A stretch of 64,000 nt of DNA. It comes from Acidobacteriota bacterium (lineage in GTDB: Bacteria; Acidobacteriota; Blastocatellia; Pyrinomonadales; Pyrinomonadaceae). How positions within the stretch are numbered: the first letter of the stretch is position 1; each line of letters starts with the position of its first letter. The DNA lies in NCBI GenBank assembly GCA_016713675.1, contig JADJOS010000004.1, positions 620,001 through 684,000 of the forward strand, in the 5' to 3' direction. Below are positions 1 through 8,900 of this stretch, one piece after another. The notes beneath the pieces were generated by a model. That model saw only the letters and a program-made list of their open reading frames with translations, was not told the origin of the DNA and made no database searches. A program made the translations under genes and the position numbers.

Positions 1-234
1 TCGGCAAGTTTCGCCGAGGCGATCGAAAGCGTTTTTGCTGACAAATCGGTTCGCGAATCAAAGCTAAAAGCCGGCGTAATAACTGCGGATCTTTATGATT
101 GGGACACATCGACCGACGCACTGTTTGCACTCTACGATCGTATGCACCGTGAGTTTATCGCGAGCCCGGAACTTTTCGATTACACCGCATCGCCCGCGTC
201 CACCAATTTTGCAGGTGCTTTGACGAAATGTTAA
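1..234 (+). CDS. Glycosyltransferase, C-terminal fragment
   Basis: This frame is open from the first base to a TAA at 232-234, so the 5' part lies outside the window. The 77 visible residues match the end of the next protein in pattern: FAEAIESVFADKSVRESKL here against FAAAVRQIVSDSSLRVKKV there, and both then reach an LYDRM/TYDKM helix. This is the usual last helix of a GT-B family-4 glycosyltransferase. It sits 37 bases upstream of another glycosyltransferase on the same strand, so the two probably belong to one surface-polysaccharide or glycolipid operon. Donor and acceptor cannot be told. Confidence 0.7.
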   Translation, partial: SASFAEAIESVFADKSVRESKLKAGVITADLYDWDTSTDALFALYDRMHREFIASPELFDYTASPASTNFAGALTKC

Positions 235-271
235 ACTCCGACTTCGATATTTTCCTGCGGGGTCGGAGTTT

Positions 272-1633
272 ATGAGCAAAGCCGTCAAATCGGTCCACAT
301 CACGAATTACTACCACAAGAACTCCGGCGGGATCAGTACTTCGTTCAACAATCTGCTCGCCGCTGCCGACCGTCATAAACGCGAGGTACGGCTCATAGTT
401 CCGGGCGAGACCGAATCGGTCGAGGACGTGAACGAGTACGCCAGGATCTATTACGTCCCCGCACGTTATTCACCTGTTTTCGACAAACGGTATCGCGTAA
501 TGATGCCGTGGCAGTACATGCTCAAGGACACTGTCATTCGCCGCATTTTGCTTGAAGAAATGCCCGACATCGTCGAGGTCACCGACAAATACACGCTCAG
601 CTTGCTCGGCGTAATGATCCGCACAAACAACTTCAAAAAGCTTGGCCGCCCAATGCTGGTTCATTTTTCATGCGAGCGAATGGACGACAATATCGGATCG
701 TTCCTCACCGGCGGCAAGCTCGGGAAATGGTTCGCTCGGCGAGTGATCGGCAACTACACGATGCCGAATTTTGACTACCACATCGCAAATTCGACCTACA
801 CGGCCGAAGAGTTCTTCAATTCGCTAACTACCGATGTAAATCCGCGTAGGTCGAATTGGTTTCTGAACGCATGCTGGCGGTTTTTTAAGGCTCCCCGGGT
901 GCCGGTCTCCGAACGCATCTTTGTCTGCCCACGCGGAGTTGATATCGCCCAGTATTCTCCAAAACGAAAGTCGGACGAGATTCGTGCAGAGATGCGAAAG
1001 CTCGCTGACATTCCCGAAACAGCGACGATCCTGCTCTACGCGGGCCGCCTGTCTCCTGAGAAGAATATCGGCCTACTCGTCGATATGATGAAGATATTAT
1101 CGCAAGACAGCGAGAATGATTTTCGCCTTCTCGTCGCCGGAGCAGGTCCGCAAAGCGATTGGCTGAAAAAGCAGGGCGACAAGTACGCTCCGCGAAAGAT
1201 CATTCAGCTTGGGCATCTCGATAAAGATCTGCTCGCCGGATTTTATGCGAATGCCGACGTATTTGTTCATCCTAATCCGCGAGAACCGTTCGGCATTGCA
1301 CCGCTCGAAGCAATGGCGTCAGGCGTGCCGACGCTCGCACCAAATGCCGGCGGCATACTCTCATACGCGACCAATGACAATGCGTGGCTGGTCGAGCCAA
1401 AGGGCGAGGACTTCGCCGCCGCTGTCCGCCAGATCGTCAGCGACAGCAGTTTGCGCGTGAAAAAGGTCGCCAACGCACTCGCAACTGCCGAGCAAAACAC
1501 CCGTGAGCGTTCGACCGACCGTTTGCTCGAGACGTACGATAAGATGTTCGCGGATTTTCAGACTCGAAAGGAACTATTTACCGACATTGCGGCCGCTAAG
1601 TCTTTTGACTATATTCCATTAACAGATGCTTGA
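272..1633 (+). CDS. GT4-family glycosyltransferase
   Basis: A 453-residue protein with the GT-B layout of group 1 (GT4) glycosyltransferases, which move a sugar from a nucleotide donor to an acceptor at the cytoplasmic face of the membrane. The N-terminal acceptor domain starts with a glycine-rich stretch (KNSGGISTSFNNLL). The donor domain begins near residue 254 (LYAGRLSPEKN) and holds the family's E-x7-E signature near residue 336 (EPFGIAPLEAMASGVP). A GGAG lies just upstream of the ATG. It follows another glycosyltransferase and overlaps a permease gene by 8 bases, so export of a glycan or glycolipid is plausible. The substrate is unknown. Confidence 0.9.
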   Translation: MSKAVKSVHITNYYHKNSGGISTSFNNLLAAADRHKREVRLIVPGETESVEDVNEYARIYYVPARYSPVFDKRYRVMMPWQYMLKDTVIRRILLEEMPDIVEVTDKYTLSLLGVMIRTNNFKKLGRPMLVHFSCERMDDNIGSFLTGGKLGKWFARRVIGNYTMPNFDYHIANSTYTAEEFFNSLTTDVNPRRSNWFLNACWRFFKAPRVPVSERIFVCPRGVDIAQYSPKRKSDEIRAEMRKLADIPETATILLYAGRLSPEKNIGLLVDMMKILSQDSENDFRLLVAGAGPQSDWLKKQGDKYAPRKIIQLGHLDKDLLAGFYANADVFVHPNPREPFGIAPLEAMASGVPTLAPNAGGILSYATNDNAWLVEPKGEDFAAAVRQIVSDSSLRVKKVANALATAEQNTRERSTDRLLETYDKMFADFQTRKELFTDIAAAKSFDYIPLTDA

Positions 1634-2726
1634 ACTCGTATTCGCAAATCTTAAGGTCCGCCCCATCCGCACGCTGATCAGCGTGGTCGGCGTTGCCCTC
1701 GGCGTTGTTTTGGTCGTGCTTTTCACCGGCCTTGCACGCGGCATGACCAACGACATGGCTAAGCGTGCGTCGAATTGGAAAGCTGAGATAGTCTTTGCCC
1801 GTGCCGGCGGAATGGAGACGACGAGTTCGAATATGAACGTCAGCGTCGGATACGTCGAACGTCTTAAGCAGATCGAAGGCGTAAAGTCGGTCGTGCCAGT
1901 TGGGCGTTATATATCGGCAAGTTCAAAAGGGCGTTGGGGAATACAGCAGATCGACGGTGTACCCTGGGCAGAGTTTGCCGAGATGAACGAAATGCGTTTG
2001 ACTGCAGGACGTGCGCCGGTCGCTGAAGACGAAGTTATCCTCGACGATCGGCAGATGCGTGAGGAAAAGGTCAGCCTTGGAGATACCGTTGACGTCTTCG
2101 GCGACAAGCATTACAAGGTCGTTGGTGTTTTCGAACCGCCATCAGGTGCCCGTATCAAAATGTCGCTTGCAGCACTGCAATCTGCACTTGAGGCTCCAAA
2201 CAAATGCACGTACATCCTTGTCAAAGTGAAAGACGGCGCTGATGTAAATGCGATCGCGGCCAAGATAAACGAAGCTCTTCCAGGCAATAAGATCAATATC
2301 ACGAGCGATCTCGTCATCGACGCCGGCGACCGAATTCCGGGCCTCAACACATTTCTCAAGGTTCTCGTCGGCCTCGGAGCGTTCGTTTCGACGATCTTCG
2401 TACTGCTTTCGATGTACACGACCATCACCGAACGCCGCAAAGAGATCGGTATCCTCAAATCGCTCGGCGCATCGCACGGATTCATTATCAAGACGATCGA
2501 AGGCGAAGCACTTATGATCGGCATTCTTGGGATAATTCTTGGCTTTGCGACGGCGTTTATTGCGTCGCAGTTGATAAGCCGCAATTTTGAACTGGCTTTC
2601 GAATACAGTCTCCAATGGACACTCTGGGCAATTGCGATCGCTGTCGGCGGCAGTTTGATCGGCGCATTGTATCCGGCGTGGCGCGCATCCGCTATCGATC
2701 CTGTCGAAGTGATGGTTAATGAGTAA
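1626..2726 (+). CDS. ABC transporter permease, MacB/FtsX type
   Basis: A 366-residue permease with one N-terminal membrane helix (about residues 14-38), a large periplasmic MacB-PCD-like domain (40-235) and three C-terminal helices of the FtsX domain. The loop motif TERRKEIGILKSLGAS near residue 265 is typical of FtsX/LolC/MacB permeases. The ATG lies inside the end of the glycosyltransferase gene (8-base overlap), pointing to translational coupling. No ATPase subunit is adjacent in the window, so the partner is either encoded upstream or elsewhere. Known relatives extrude lipoproteins, peptides or macrolides. The substrate here cannot be read from sequence. Confidence 0.88.
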   Translation: MLELVFANLKVRPIRTLISVVGVALGVVLVVLFTGLARGMTNDMAKRASNWKAEIVFARAGGMETTSSNMNVSVGYVERLKQIEGVKSVVPVGRYISASSKGRWGIQQIDGVPWAEFAEMNEMRLTAGRAPVAEDEVILDDRQMREEKVSLGDTVDVFGDKHYKVVGVFEPPSGARIKMSLAALQSALEAPNKCTYILVKVKDGADVNAIAAKINEALPGNKINITSDLVIDAGDRIPGLNTFLKVLVGLGAFVSTIFVLLSMYTTITERRKEIGILKSLGASHGFIIKTIEGEALMIGILGIILGFATAFIASQLISRNFELAFEYSLQWTLWAIAIAVGGSLIGALYPAWRASAIDPVEVMVNE

Positions 2727-3638
2727 TTAGCGTCGCTTCCCGACGATCGTAAGTCCAATTCCGCCCAAAATCAACGCCGCCGCGACGCCCAAGGTCGCGG
2801 TTGCGGTCTCACCGAGCAGGATAATTCCAAACACTGCCGCGACAACCGGAACGGAAAGCTGCATAACAGCCGCTCGAGTCGAAGTGTGAAATTTGAGTGC
2901 CGCGTACCAAACGGCATAACCAACGCCGGATGTGACCGCACCGGACAAAACAGCGAACAGCCAGCCGCGTAACGTCAGCTGCAACGCCGGAATGTAGAGC
3001 AAGACGAGCGGAACAACAAACAATAACGAACGCGCAAAGTTGCCTGCGGTGTCGCGCAGCGGATCGGCGCTGCCCTTGCCGCGAATAGAATACGCTCCCC
3101 ACGCCATTCCTGCGGCCGCCATTAGCATCGAACTCGTGAGCGGCGGCGATGCTAAGCCCGGAAGCACAAGATATATCAAACCGCAGACCGCAATGCTCAG
3201 TCCGATCCATTCCAAAGGCGTCGGGCGCTCGCCCTTAACGATCGCCGCCGCGACCATTGTCATCTGCACAGAGCCAAATAAAACAAGCGCGCCGGTCCCC
3301 GCCGTCAGCCCTAGGTACGCAAACGAAAAGCAGACAGCATATGCAAATAAGTAAAAGGCAGACAGCCATGAGGCGGAAACACGACCGGTAGGGAGTGTGT
3401 CCTCTTCGTTACCCGATCGTGCGTCTTCGCCGAACGAAGAAACACCCTCGCTACCGCTCAGGTTTCCGCCTTTGGTGACCAAATATCCGATCACGACCAA
3501 CGCAACAGCCCCCGAAGCGAGCCGAACAGCCGTAAAACCCGCAGCATCGGCCTCTTCGCCGCGTAAAGCGAGGCGGCAGAGGATCGAGTTGAACGCAAAC
3601 GCGACAAGCGCGAACGCTGTATAGAAAAATACCTTCAT
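2727..3638 (-). CDS. EamA/DMT-family transporter with in-frame repeat insert
   Basis: A 303-residue membrane protein with about ten hydrophobic helices in two EamA repeats, as in drug/metabolite exporters (RhaT/YdcZ-like fold). It converges on the permease gene with no gap between the stop codons. Residues 56-90, between helices 2 and 3, form a hydrophilic insert (…SGNEEDTLPTGRVSAS…) that is alien to the fold. At DNA level the insert is an imperfect inverted repeat with arms at 3370-3408 and 3435-3472, and one arm recurs in mfd. The insert is in frame and would sit in a loop, so the transporter may still work. The substrate is unknown. Confidence 0.88.
   Translation of the reverse strand: MKVFFYTAFALVAFAFNSILCRLALRGEEADAAGFTAVRLASGAVALVVIGYLVTKGGNLSGSEGVSSFGEDARSGNEEDTLPTGRVSASWLSAFYLFAYAVCFSFAYLGLTAGTGALVLFGSVQMTMVAAAIVKGERPTPLEWIGLSIAVCGLIYLVLPGLASPPLTSSMLMAAAGMAWGAYSIRGKGSADPLRDTAGNFARSLLFVVPLVLLYIPALQLTLRGWLFAVLSGAVTSGVGYAVWYAALKFHTSTRAAVMQLSVPVVAAVFGIILLGETATATLGVAAALILGGIGLTIVGKRR
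3370..3472. repeat. Palindromic element inside eamA-like gene
   Basis: Two ~38-base arms (3370-3408 and 3435-3472) are imperfect reverse complements. Both contain GGCGGAAAC, then CGGTAG and GAGKGTGT-like blocks, with about 26 bases between them. The left arm shares a 23-base core around CTACCGGTCG with mfd 7113-7153. This resembles a REP/BIME pair that has entered a coding frame. Confidence 0.75.
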
Positions 3639-3670
3639 CTAACGGTCAAAACTGGTGTGCTTTGGCTCTA

Positions 3671-3969
3671 AAGTTGGGCTGATTTGTCGCTTAGTTGGGC
3701 TACTTTAACTCTAAAGTAGTACATGTTTTCCGAAAAGTTGTACATATTTGCCGTTAAAGTAGTACACATTAGCCGCTAACTTGGGCTACTTTAACTCTAA
3801 AGTAGTACAACTTTGCCGCTAAGTTGCGTAACTTTGTTTCAAAGTTGTGTAACTTCAACTCTAAAGTAGTACAACTTTGTCTCTAAGTTGGACATATTAG
3901 TCACTAAGTTGTGCATATTAGCCGCTTGAATGGGCATTCTAGTCGCTAAGATGACCGGTTTATCTGACT
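3671..3969. repeat. Degenerate tandem array, 14 units of 21-22 bp
   Basis: The motif AGTTG or AGTAG followed by GGC/TAC starts at 3672, 3693, 3715, 3736, 3758, 3779, 3801, 3822, 3843, 3865, 3886, 3907, 3928 and 3949. Spacings are only 21 or 22, mean 21.3. Each unit reads roughly ARTWGKRY-variable-TTTGCCGCTAA, with ACTCTAA as an alternative end. Units are diverged from each other and stops occur in the frames examined, so coding is unlikely. The array lies between the lysS 3' end and the start of the eamA-like gene, both on the minus strand. Confidence 0.85.
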
Positions 3970-3978
3970 GATCAAATC

Positions 3979-4125
3979 GCCGAGCGGAAAAGCTATGCTT
4001 TTCCGAAAGTCTGAAGAATGACTCTGGCGGCTATGCCGCGGTCTTAAAAAGCAATATCCAAAGCAGCGGCGTAGCCGCGAAGAATATTAGAGGCTCAACG
4101 GAAAAGCAAAGCTTTTCCGCTCGGC
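3979..4125. repeat. Nested inverted-repeat element
   Basis: Outer arms at 3979-4005 and 4099-4125 are near-perfect reverse complements (GCCGAGCGGAAAAGC / GCTTTTCCGCTCGGC). Each arm is itself a small hairpin around AGCTATGCT or AGCAAAGCT. Two further GCGGC-GCCGC hairpins sit inside at 4027-4039 and 4066-4078. No gene is present. Together with the 21-22 bp array it fills the 510-base gap between lysS and the eamA-like gene. A non-autonomous miniature element or REP cluster is the simplest reading. Confidence 0.7.
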
Positions 4126-4151
4126 GAGACGGAGCAATTAAAGCACCGATC

Positions 4152-5861
4152 TCACGCCTCTTTCTCCCCTTCTCCTCCACTCCCCTTCTCCCCTTCTTTC
4201 CGATCAGGTCGCATGTGCGGGAAAAGGATAACGTCGCGGATCGAGTGTTTGTTGGTTAGGAGCATGACGAGCCGGTCAATCCCGATACCGATGCCGGCGG
4301 CGGGCGGCATTCCATAAGAAAGCGCGCGAATATAGTCTTCGTCCAGCACCATCGCCTCTTCGTCACCGCGCTCACGCTCCGACATCTGATCCACAAAGCG
4401 TTCGTACTGTTCTTTCGGGTCGTTTAGCTCGCTAAAACCATTCGCGACTTCCATACCATTGATAAACAACTCAAACCGCTCCGCGATGTTCGGATTCGAA
4501 GGATCAGCCTTCGAAAGCGGTGAGATTGATTTCGGGTAATCGATGATGAAGGTTGGCTGAATAAGTGTGTGCTCGATGTGCTCTTCGAACGCGGCGAGCA
4601 GGTCAGAACCGCCTGCGTGAGCGGGCGGCACGGACGTTATAGCCATACCAGTCTCGTTTTTATCAGACTCCGTTCCCGTCGAGTTCACGCCGCCCGCTGA
4701 CGCAGGCGGTTCTGACACTCTCGCGACAGCATCCCGCATCGTTATCCGCTCAAAGTTGCCGAAATCGATCTCGTTCTCGCCGTATTTCACGACAAGATTG
4801 CCGTCATTCGCCTTCGCGACTGCTTCTTTTATCATCTTCTCCGCGAAGTCCATCATCCCGTTCACATCCATGTAGGCGATGTAGAACTCGAGCATGGTGA
4901 ATTCGGGGTTGTGACGCTGGGAGAGGCCTTCGTTGCGGAAGTTGCGGTTGAGTTCGTAAACCTTTTCAAAGCCGCCGACGACCAGACGTTTGAGATAAAG
5001 CTCAGGCGCTACGCGTGCATAAAGCGGAATGTCGAGCGCATTGTGATGCGTCTCGAATGGCTTAGCCGCTGCGCCGGTCGCCTTTGGCGTTAACATAGGC
5101 GTCTCGACCTCGATAAAGCCCGCATCATCTAGAAACCGACGCATCCCTGAGATCAACTTGGCCCGGCGCTCGAAAACTTCGCGCGTCGTAAGTCCTTCGT
5201 GCTCGACCTGCAGCGTCGAAGCGATCAGATCAGCGTATCGATAGCGTCGCTGCAGTTCAGGATCGGCGATGCCGTGCATTTTGTCGGGCATCGGCAGCAT
5301 CGCTTTGGCGAGGAACTGGAGTTTCTCGACATGAACACTCACTTCGCCGGTGTTGGTGACGAATAAATAGCCTTCGACGCCGATCAAGTCGCCGTGATCC
5401 AGCAGCTGCCACAACGCCCAACCGTTTTCTTCGTCAAGCGTATTCTCACCATCGTTCCGCACTAGGGCAAGCGGGCCTTTCTTATTGCAATATACCTGCA
5501 GCTTAGACATTCCATCGGTCAGATGGACAAAATTGCCACGCGTCGGCGTAGTCAGGCGGCCCGCAATTCGAACGTTTCCGAGTGCCTTTAGTTCTTCGTT
5601 GAGCGCATCTTTCTTTTCAGCAGGCGGACGCTCGCCTTCGGCAAGGCTCGCCTTGATCTCAGCCATCTTCGCTTCGACGCCGGCTATCTTGTCGAAATGT
5701 TTGAGTGCCGTGATGGTATCTTCGCCGCCGCTGACCGAAGTGCGCGCAAATTTATTCGGATACACATTGCCGACCAAGCCGGCAATTGCGTCAAGCGAAG
5801 CCCGTCGAGCTTCGGTCTGGTCGTTTTGTTCGATGATCTCGTTAAATGCTGGAATGCTCAT
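4152..5861 (-). CDS. lysS: Lysyl-tRNA synthetase, class II
   Basis: Charges tRNA-Lys with lysine in the cytoplasm. From the ATG at 5861 (MSIPAFNEI) the protein has 569 residues. An OB-fold anticodon-binding domain (VRIAGRLTTP, FVHLTDG) is followed by the class II catalytic core with motif 2 (RNFRNEGLSQRHNPEF) and motif 3 (GIGIGIDRLVML). An upstream in-frame start at 5939 would add 26 unconserved residues and is rejected. About residues 382-420, between TMRDAV and HTLIQPTFI, are a low-complexity stretch with PPASAGG and PPAHAGG, encoded by a palindromic repeat at 4602-4716. The catalytic motifs on both sides are intact, so the enzyme is probably active. Confidence 0.95.
   Translation of the reverse strand: MSIPAFNEIIEQNDQTEARRASLDAIAGLVGNVYPNKFARTSVSGGEDTITALKHFDKIAGVEAKMAEIKASLAEGERPPAEKKDALNEELKALGNVRIAGRLTTPTRGNFVHLTDGMSKLQVYCNKKGPLALVRNDGENTLDEENGWALWQLLDHGDLIGVEGYLFVTNTGEVSVHVEKLQFLAKAMLPMPDKMHGIADPELQRRYRYADLIASTLQVEHEGLTTREVFERRAKLISGMRRFLDDAGFIEVETPMLTPKATGAAAKPFETHHNALDIPLYARVAPELYLKRLVVGGFEKVYELNRNFRNEGLSQRHNPEFTMLEFYIAYMDVNGMMDFAEKMIKEAVAKANDGNLVVKYGENEIDFGNFERITMRDAVARVSEPPASAGGVNSTGTESDKNETGMAITSVPPAHAGGSDLLAAFEEHIEHTLIQPTFIIDYPKSISPLSKADPSNPNIAERFELFINGMEVANGFSELNDPKEQYERFVDQMSERERGDEEAMVLDEDYIRALSYGMPPAAGIGIGIDRLVMLLTNKHSIRDVILFPHMRPDRKEGEKGSGGEGEKEA
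4602..4716. repeat. Palindromic repeat inserted in lysS
   Basis: Arms 4602-4629 and 4689-4716 are 28-base reverse complements with one mismatch (core AACCGCCTGCGT / ACGCAGGCGGTT), 59 bases apart. They are translated as PPASAGG and PPAHAGG in the synthetase. The element keeps the reading frame. Confidence 0.85.
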
Positions 5862-5955
5862 AATTGAATCTCTGATTATAGTTAACAGCCGCGAACACGG
5901 CAAACATCTCGCGAATATGGCACAATAGTGACACTGCACGAAAACGCAACGCCCT

Positions 5956-8900
5956 GTGGCTCAGCGTTTTCTGCGCATCAGTGCGTTTATGGCGAGTGAG
6001 TTCGATAAATTAAAGCGTGAGATCGATAAAGGTTCACGTGTGATCAGCCTCAGCGGACTGACCTCTGTGGCAGCGAAGGCGTTTGTCCTGACGCGTCTGC
6101 GTGCAGAAACAGGTAAGGTATTTGCTGTTGTAACCGAATCAAATACGGAACTGGAATCTTGGGAAGCTGATCTTGACTTCTTTCAATCCAAAATACAAAA
6201 TCCAGAATCCAAAATCATAACGCTTCCATCCTTCGAAGCCGATCCGTATTCCGGCGTTTCACCTCATGCAGAAACTCAGGAACGCCGTGCTTTGGCACTG
6301 TGGCAAATGCTTCGCGGCGGGAATGATCTTGTGATCCTTTCAGCCCGTTCGCTGATCCAGCGAACAGTTTCGCCGGACCAGATCGCTGCTCTCGGATGCG
6401 TGTTGACCCGCGACAAAGATCTTCCGCCCGAAGAGCTGATCGAACGGCTGTTTGCCGGAGGTTACGTCCGCGAAGAACCTCTTTTCGGCCCAGGCCAGTT
6501 CTCTGTACGCGGGGGAATCATCGATGTTTGGTCGCCTGATGCTGATGCTCCGGTTCGCGTCGAGTTCTTTGGTGATACGGTCGATTCTATACGGACATTT
6601 GATGCGGAAACGCAGCTTTCCACCGGACAATTGACCGAGATCGGCATCGCCCCGATGCGTGAGATCGCCGTTTCGCCGCAGGATTTTAAGGACTGGGCAT
6701 TCTTTGCCCGGGAACGTTTCTCCGACGACAAATTCAAACGAAACCTCAAGGACCGCACAGATTTCGCCGACGAAGGCGAAACATTCTCAGGCTGGGAATT
6801 CCTCATGCCGCTGGTACGCACACTCGATGCGACTGTTTTCGACCATCTACCTAAATGTGTTTTTGTTATCGACGAACCGACGGCAATTGAGCATTCGTTG
6901 ACCGGTTTTTACGAGCATTTGCAACAGCATTTCGATGCGCTGAGCGAAACAGGCGATGTGGGCCTCGATCCGGAAGAACTGTTTGTGATGCCGGTAGAGT
7001 TGAGAACTGTATTAAGCGAGTCGGCTCGGCTCGAACTGCGGTCGTTGGGGAGAACGGCGGCAGGAATTGATGAGCAGTTTGCCGTGGACGTGGATGGCAC
7101 CTCGACGTCGGGCGAGAAGAAAACACTCCCTACCGGTCGTGTTTCTGCCTCGGAGCCGCTGTTTCTGTTTCCAACGGCTGCGAAGTCAACTGAGATCGAT
7201 CTGCAGTCTCGCTCGACGCGGAAATATCATGGCGATATTCAGGCATTTGTGAATGGAATAACGGCGAAAGCGACAAGTTCCAAAGCTGATATCAAGATCA
7301 TTCCGCAAACGCACGGTATGGCTGAGCGCATCGAGGAAATATTGCGCGAATACGACGCTCCGTTATTGTCGGAGTCGATCGTTATTGGAGATCTGTCGAG
7401 CGGTTTTGAGCTGCCGGAGTTCGATCTGATCCTCTTTACCGAGAACGACATATTTGGTGAGACCACGCAGGCCGAACGCCGCCTTGCCACGCCGAAAGGT
7501 CAGCGTACTAAGAGCAAACTCGGCGCGTTCATATCTGATTTTCGCGATCTTAAGCAGGGCGATTACGTGGTTCACGTCGATCACGGGATCGGGCGGTTTG
7601 ACGGTTTGCAGACGATCTCGTCGCAGGGCTCGGATCGCGAGTTCATGCTGCTGATCTACAACGAGAACGCAAAGCTTTTCGTTCCAGTCGAGCGAATGGA
7701 TCTCGTGTCGCGATATTCATCAGGTGAAGCAACATCGCCAACGCTCGACCGTCTCGGCGGGATGGGCTGGCAGAAGACCAAGGCCAAAGCCAAACGCGCT
7801 ATGCGTGATATGGCGGACGAGCTGCTAAAGCTTTATGCTGAACGCAAACTTGTTCGCGGCCATGCCTTTCCGCCAGACGCACCGTGGCAGCATGAGTTCG
7901 AGGATGCATTTCCGTACGACCTGACCGTCGATCAGGCATCGGCGATCGTTGACGTCAAATCCGACATGGAATCGCATATGCCAATGGACCGCCTCATCAT
8001 CGGCGACGTTGGTTACGGCAAGACCGAGGTCGCGATGCGCGCAGCCTTTAAGGCGGTTATGGACGGCAAACAGGCCGCCGTGCTGACACCGACGACTGTG
8101 CTTGCATATCAACATTTCGAGTCTTTCAAAAAGCGATTCGCGGCGTTTCCGGTCAAGGTCGAACTGCTATCGCGCTTCCGCTCGACCGCCGAGCAAAAGG
8201 CCGTAACCGAAGCTGCTGCAAAAGGCGAGGTCGATGTCGTCATCGGCACGCACCGCATTCTCTCGAACGACGTGAAACTGCCAAAACTCGGGCTTGTCGT
8301 CGTTGACGAAGAGCAGCGTTTCGGCGTTGGCCACAAAGAGAAATTGAAACAGCTTAAGAAAAAGGTCGATGTTCTGACGCTATCGGCAACACCCATCCCG
8401 CGAACGCTCAACATGTCGCTGCTTGGTATGAGAGATATGTCGGTGATCGAAACGCCGCCGCGTGATCGGCTTGCGATCAACACACAGGTCGTGCAGTTTT
8501 CCGAGGGCGTTATCCGCTCGGCGATCGAACTCGAACTCGCCCGCAACGGTCAGATCTTTTTCATCCACAATCGCGTTGAAACGATCGAGCAAGTCGCCGC
8601 ATTGGTTCAAAAGATAGTTCCAAATGCCCGCATCGCCATCGGCCACGGCCAGATGAACGAAAAGGAAATGGAACAGGTGATGCTCGATTTCATCGATTAC
8701 AAATACGATATCTTGGTAGCTACGACGATCATTGAAAACGGCATCGACATCCCGCGTGCAAACACGATCATCATCAATCGAGCCGACAACTACGGCCTCT
8801 CGCAGCTCTATCAACTTCGCGGCCGTGTCGGCCGTTCAAATCGCCGAGCGTACGCCTATTTGCTGATCGCAAGTGAATTAGAACTGACGCCGATCGCTAG

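Noticed and set aside
3671..3969. CRISPR array
   Set aside because: The 21-22 base period is too short, there are no separate repeats and spacers, units are diverged and no cas genes are near.
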